NCBI RefSeq assembly: GCF_014762765.1
Contig: NZ_JABURH010000178.1
Span: forward strand, 1 to 51,081
Direction of reading: 5' to 3'
From: Alcanivorax sp.
GTDB taxonomy: Bacteria; Pseudomonadota; Gammaproteobacteria; Pseudomonadales; Alcanivoracaceae
Length of the DNA stretch: 51,081 bases
Positions 47,875-51,081 of this stretch are shown piece by piece. How positions within the stretch are numbered: the stretch's first letter is position 1; each line of letters starts with the position of its first letter. The notes beneath the pieces were generated by a model that made no database searches, was not told where the DNA came from, and saw nothing but the letters and a program-made list of their open reading frames with translations. Position numbers and translations under genes: made by a program.

Positions 47875-48327
47875 ATGTCCGGTAATACCGTCCGTTTGCA
47901 CCGCGTCCTGCGCGCCACCCCCGACCGCGTCTACCGTGCCTTTCTGGATGCCGATGCCATGGTCAAATGGCTGCCGCCCCATGGCTTTACCGGCAAGATC
48001 CATGAAATGGACGCCCGTGAAGGCGGTGGCTATCGCATGTCGTTCACCAACTTCTCCACCGGCAAAAGCCACGCCTTCAGCGTCCGCTACCTGGAACTCA
48101 AGCCCAACGAACGGATACGCCACAGCGACCAGTTTGACGACCCCAATTTGCCCGGCGAAATGCAGGTCACCATCACCCTGAAAGAGGTGCTGTGTGGCAC
48201 CGAATTGACCATTACCCAGGAAGGGGTGCCGGAGGTAATACCGGTGGAATTCTGCTACCAGGGCTGGCAGGAATCCCTGGAAATGCTGGCGCAATTGGTG
48301 ACCCCGGAGATCCCGGACGAGGGGTAA
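47875..48327 (+). CDS. SRPBCC/AHSA1-like domain protein
   Basis: The 150-residue protein starts after AAGGAGAG and is a single START/Bet v 1-like domain. It opens with VRLHRVLRATPDRVYRAFLDADAMVKWLPP and ends with CYQGWQESLEMLAQLV, the pattern of activator of Hsp90 ATPase 1-like proteins. These small hydrophobic-cavity proteins often act on or sense lipophilic ligands and frequently pair with regulators. No partner gene is adjacent. It is divergent from pirin. Confidence 0.9.
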   Translation: MSGNTVRLHRVLRATPDRVYRAFLDADAMVKWLPPHGFTGKIHEMDAREGGGYRMSFTNFSTGKSHAFSVRYLELKPNERIRHSDQFDDPNLPGEMQVTITLKEVLCGTELTITQEGVPEVIPVEFCYQGWQESLEMLAQLVTPEIPDEG

Positions 48328-48332
48328 GGGTG

Positions 48333-48464
48333 CCTCTGAAAAAAACCCAACACCCCCTTATTTCTGTGGGAAGTGATGCTTGCATCACGAATAACGGCGG
48401 TGTGTACAGGCTCCTTCGCGATGCAAGCATCGCTTCCCACAGTAGAGCGGTTTTTTTTCAGAGG
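48333..48464. repeat. Compound inverted repeat with GGGAAGCGAT-type REP pair inside
   Basis: The outer arms are CCTCTGAAAAAAACC (48333-48347) and GGTTTTTTTTCAGAGG (48449-48464). Inside are TGTGGGAAGTGATGCTTGC (48365 on) and its inverse ending CATCGCTTCCCACA (to 48441). The same CCTCTGAAAAA flank precedes the unit at 17303. The T-run could also end transcription of the SRPBCC gene. Confidence 0.8.
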
Positions 48465-48591
48465 TTCCTCAAGTTAACAGCCTGTTAAACCATGCTAGGC
48501 CTGTTCACGCATGGGGGAGGGTGGATGGTGTAGAGTTGTCGGGGTAATCAGTAACGCGCCTTGCCAACACCTCTCAACCTCGGAGCTCCCC

Positions 48592-49014
48592 ATGCCCAAC
48601 TCGGCACAACAATGGCTGCAAGCCTTTACCGGTGGCTTTATTGCCACGCTATTGTTTCATCAGGGCGTGCTGGCGCTGTTCTGGCTGGCGGGGCTCATTC
48701 CCGCAGCGCCTTGGAACATGACCCCGGTGCCGCCTTTGGGTATTCCCCAGGTGATGTCGCTGGCATTCTGGGGCGGCGTCTGGGGTGTGCCTGTCTGGTG
48801 GCTGATCCGTCGCTGGCAGGGTATCCGGCACTGGCTGGGCGCGTTAATCATCGGGGCCATCGGTCCGACACTGGTGGCCATGCTGCTGGTGTTTCCCCTG
48901 AAAGGTCTGGACGTTAACGCCACCAAGGTGGTCGGTGGCCTGATCGTCAATGGTGCCTGGGGGCTGGGGCTGGCCGCGTGGATGTGGCTCAACCGGGCAC
49001 GTTGGCAGAGCTGA
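48592..49014 (+). CDS. Small four-helix membrane protein, unknown function
   Basis: The ATG at 48592, six bases after GGAG, gives 140 residues with four hydrophobic segments (about 14-34, 54-74, 82-102 and 113-135). Short conserved-looking motifs are FHQGVLALFWLAG, FWGGVWGVPVWWL and VNGAWGLGLAAWMWLNR. I have seen similar small proteins annotated only as hypothetical membrane proteins. A strong terminator follows directly, so it is probably transcribed alone. Confidence 0.75.
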   Translation: MPNSAQQWLQAFTGGFIATLLFHQGVLALFWLAGLIPAAPWNMTPVPPLGIPQVMSLAFWGGVWGVPVWWLIRRWQGIRHWLGALIIGAIGPTLVAMLLVFPLKGLDVNATKVVGGLIVNGAWGLGLAAWMWLNRARWQS

Positions 49015-49016
49015 AT

Positions 49017-49043
49017 GAAACAGGCGCCATTGGCGCCTGTTTT
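49017..49043 (+). terminator. Rho-independent terminator
   Basis: AACAGGCGCCA-T-TGGCGCCTGTT followed by TT begins three bases after the stop codon of the small membrane-protein gene. Confidence 0.85.
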
Positions 49044-49150
49044 CGTTGTGATTGCCGTTGGCCGCACGGCCAGGAAATGGCACGAACAGCCCTAGTCTTG
49101 TGTTGCCATCGTGGTAGCGTTGGCCTTCTTTTTATCGGCGGGAGCCAAGC

Positions 49151-50215
49151 ATGCCCAGTAACACTCATACCGTGATGGTCACCGGTGCCTCCGGCTACAT
49201 TGCCGGCTGGATCGTCAAATACCTGCTGGAAGCGGGTCATACCGTGCATGCCACGGTGCGTGATCCCAACAAGGCGAAGAGTGTCGATCATTTGAAGCGC
49301 ATCGCCGACGCTGCGCCGGGTATCCTGAAACTGTTCAAGGCCGATCTGCTGGATGCCGAAAGCTTCGATGCACCCATGCAGGGCTGCGACATCCTCATGC
49401 ACACCGCCTCGCCGTTCGTGCTGGATGGCTTCACCGATGCCAACGAGGCCCTGGTGCGCCCGGCGGTGGAGGGCACTCGCAATGTGCTCAATGCGGCCAA
49501 CCGCTGCGACACCCTCAAGCGTGTGGTGCTCACCAGCAGCGTGGCCTCGGTGTACGGGGATGCCACCGACATGAAAGGCAAACGCGCCTTCACCGAAGCC
49601 GACTGGAACACCACCAGCAGCGTCAATCACAATCCCTACCAGTATTCCAAAGTCGCTGCGGAGCGCGAAGCCTGGAAGATCCACGATGCCCAGAAAGGAA
49701 GTGCAGAAAGCCGCTGGGACCTGGTGACCATCAACCCGGGCATGGTCTACGGCCCGTCCCTGACCAACGCCAGTAACTCGGCCAGCATTGGCACCCTGCT
49801 GGATATGGGGCGCGGCAAGCTGAAAACCGGTGTGCCGGCTTTGGAATACGGCATGGTGGACGTGCGCGAAGTGGCCCAGGCGCATTTGCTGGGGGCATTC
49901 AAACCGGAAGCGGAGGGGCGCTACATTCTGGTCAGCCAGTCCGTGTCCATGCTCGACATCGCCGGCATGCTGCGCAAGCAATTCGGCAAGCAGTATCCCT
50001 TCCCGATGATGAAGGTGCCCAAGCCGGTGGTATGGGCTGTCGGCCCGTTCATGGGCCCGGTCACCCGCAAGTTCATCAGCCGCAACGTGGGCTACCCGCT
50101 GCGCTTCGACAATAGCCGCAGCAAGGCGCTGGGGGTGAACTATCGACCGGCGGCGGATACCTTGAAGGATCACTTTGAACAAGTGTTGGAAGACGGTTTG
50201 GTGAGGCGGCGCTAA
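49151..50215 (+). CDS. Extended short-chain dehydrogenase, dihydroflavonol reductase-like
   Basis: The 354-residue enzyme starts six bases after GGGAG. The NAD(P)-binding motif is TGASGYIAGWIVKYLLEAGH (residues 11-30), with an Arg in TVRDPNKAK that favours NADPH. The catalytic set is S in LTSSVASVYG, Y and K in YQYSKVAAE. It falls near the DFR/cinnamoyl-CoA reductase group (NAD-dependent epimerase/dehydratase), whose bacterial members reduce aldehydes or ketones of unknown identity. The gene stands alone between a terminator and repeats. Confidence 0.9.
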   Translation: MPSNTHTVMVTGASGYIAGWIVKYLLEAGHTVHATVRDPNKAKSVDHLKRIADAAPGILKLFKADLLDAESFDAPMQGCDILMHTASPFVLDGFTDANEALVRPAVEGTRNVLNAANRCDTLKRVVLTSSVASVYGDATDMKGKRAFTEADWNTTSSVNHNPYQYSKVAAEREAWKIHDAQKGSAESRWDLVTINPGMVYGPSLTNASNSASIGTLLDMGRGKLKTGVPALEYGMVDVREVAQAHLLGAFKPEAEGRYILVSQSVSMLDIAGMLRKQFGKQYPFPMMKVPKPVVWAVGPFMGPVTRKFISRNVGYPLRFDNSRSKALGVNYRPAADTLKDHFEQVLEDGLVRRR

Positions 50216-50240
50216 ATGCAGCGGCTTGTTAAAAGCGCCT

Positions 50241-50302
50241 TCGCCTTGCGAGCAAGGCTCCCACGACTCGCCTTGACCGTTGGAGCTTTGCTTGCAAAGC
50301 GC
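50241..50302. repeat. Paired short palindromic repeats
   Basis: CGCCTTGCGAGCAAGGCTCC-CACG is followed by the opposed GGAGCTTTGCTTGCAAAGCG. Both fit the GTGGGAGC-TTGCT-GCAA-GC type of REP element seen in pseudomonad relatives. Confidence 0.6.
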
Positions 50303-50366
50303 AAGGGCAAAAGTCGGGAAAGCCTTTCCGGATTTCACCAACCTTAATCCTGCCTCACCACCAAAA

Positions 50367-50405
50367 CGCAGGGCGGATTAGCCGGAAGGCATCATCCACG
50401 CTGCG
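50367..50405. repeat. GGCGGATTA-type dispersed palindrome
   Basis: CGCAGGGCGGATTAGCC-GGAA-GGCATCATCCACGCTGCG has complementary ends and centre. It resembles the widespread GGCGGATTA...TAATCCGCC element and lies between convergent genes. Confidence 0.6.
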
Positions 50406-50412
50406 GTCTACG

Positions 50413-51081
50413 TCAGGACTGGCTGGCTTCTTCGCGGCGCGGCTCGTAGGGTTCGCCGCCACCGGGGAAGGCCAGGCGCAGATTGTTCAGCCAGGTGGTG
50501 CCGAACTGGCGGAACAGGGAGGCGCTGTTGTACGGAATACCGTAACGGTCGGCCAGCGCCCGTACCCGCGGTGCCACTTCCTTGTAGCGGTTGCTGCACA
50601 TGTCCGGGAACAGGTGATGCTCGATCTGGTGCGACAGGTTGCCGGACAGGATGTGGAACAGCTTGCCGCCTTCAATGTTGCAAGAGCCCAGCATCTGACG
50701 CAGATACCAGCGCCCGCGGGTTTCCCCTTCCACCTGTTCCAGGGTGAAATTGTGAGCACCGGCGGGGAAATGCCCGCAGAAGATAATGGTGAATGCCCAG
50801 ATGTTGCGGATCAGGTTGGCCACCGCATTGGCGCCGGCCACCATGCCGAACACCAGCAGGGGCGAGAAGGGCACGTAGAAGGAAATCGGGATCGCCACCA
50901 GCGCCGCCGCCAGCGGCCAGGCGATGTAATCCTTGGCCACCTGCCGCCATACCTTGTAGCCAATCCGTTTTAACAACGGCGTGAAATCCTTGAGCTTGTT
51001 CTTGCCTTTCAGGTGGTCATCGATGGCTTGCTCATGGACGGCCACGCCTTCTTCGAACAACAGCATCAGCAGAATGAAATA
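50413..51081 (-). CDS. Membrane fatty acid desaturase, C-terminal part
   Basis: The reading frame runs off the right edge of the window, so the N-terminus is missing; codons continue past the internal ATG at 51066. At least 222 residues are seen, with hydrophobic segments around residues 50-90 of this part. The last histidine box is HQIEHHLFPD and GHFPAGAHNF precedes it. These are features of the di-iron acyl-lipid/acyl-CoA desaturases (DesA3/linoleoyl-CoA type). They introduce a double bond with O2 and electrons from a ferredoxin or cytochrome b5-type donor. The first two His boxes should lie outside the window. Confidence 0.9.
   Translation of the reverse strand, partial: YFILLMLLFEEGVAVHEQAIDDHLKGKNKLKDFTPLLKRIGYKVWRQVAKDYIAWPLAAALVAIPISFYVPFSPLLVFGMVAGANAVANLIRNIWAFTIIFCGHFPAGAHNFTLEQVEGETRGRWYLRQMLGSCNIEGGKLFHILSGNLSHQIEHHLFPDMCSNRYKEVAPRVRALADRYGIPYNSASLFRQFGTTWLNNLRLAFPGGGEPYEPRREEASQS

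Noticed and set aside
48333-48464. CRISPR-like spacing of repeats
   Set aside because: Only two inverted units exist, they are palindromic REP types, and there are no direct repeats with unique spacers and no cas genes.
48989-50341. Antisense open frame of 450 codons over the SDR gene
   Set aside because: The sense strand has the NAD-binding and YxxxK motifs; the antisense frame is a codon-bias shadow.

Overview
The window looks like chromosome of a GC-rich marine gammaproteobacterium, most likely Alcanivorax or a close relative. The grounds are gene content and style: a true family I lipase with its foldase, a Zur-controlled zinc block with a GTTATGTTATAACATAAC operator, tightly packed operons with frequent ATGA-type overlaps, and several families of dispersed palindromes of the kind common in Pseudomonas-like genomes. 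The genus is inference. I see no phage, insertion sequence, CRISPR array, tRNA or rRNA gene.

Layout. 1-3450: the end of a pel exopolysaccharide operon (pelE partial, pelF, pelG). 3451-5000: a repeat-rich gap with a strong minus-strand terminator, then a DUF3080 gene. 5109-10697: a very long alpha-2-macroglobulin lipoprotein with an intact thioester motif, followed by a repeat island. 11001-13918: a diiron-like metal-dependent hydrolase, a small secreted or anchored protein, and an MFS drug exporter behind a near-perfect SoxR-type promoter. 14272-17246: a lipase regulon in which lipase is transcribed away from a TetR regulator and the lipase foldase. The dyad TAACA-N4-TGTTA occurs once over the lipase promoter and once at the tetR start. 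17369-22440: an outer-membrane barrel, a HAD phosphatase, AGCS and DASS transporters and a TraB/GumN protein.

22409-28897: a zinc homeostasis block. A Zur box separates a small unknown gene from a COG0523 GTPase, a DUF1826 protein and zur. After a repeat-bearing gap come MerC-like, His-rich DUF2796 (ZrgA-like), ABC ATPase, permease and DUF3299 genes, which look like a second zinc importer. 29025-30614 is an ABC-F ATPase of the YbiT type. 30757-39055 is a patchwork of small stress and detoxification genes (GNATs, MAPEG, YHS, AhpD-like, AraC, rhodanese, MarR, PPOX, GST, LysR), several with clear dyad operators between divergent genes. 39224-45832 is one six-gene operon encoding a complete LivHMGF-type ABC importer, a long-chain acyl-CoA-ligase-like enzyme and the substrate-binding lipoprotein. 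This arrangement suggests import and CoA activation of one carboxylic acid. 45988-46836 is a bacterial voltage-gated sodium channel with a TLESWSM filter. The window ends with pirin, SRPBCC, a small membrane protein, an extended SDR and a truncated membrane fatty acid desaturase.

The best leads are the two matching operators of the lipase TetR, the SoxR-type promoter before the MFS exporter, the tandem in-phase MarR dyads, the leader peptide coupled to the Zur-controlled GTPase gene, the HxD...H pattern in DUF1826, and the combined importer and acyl-CoA ligase operon.
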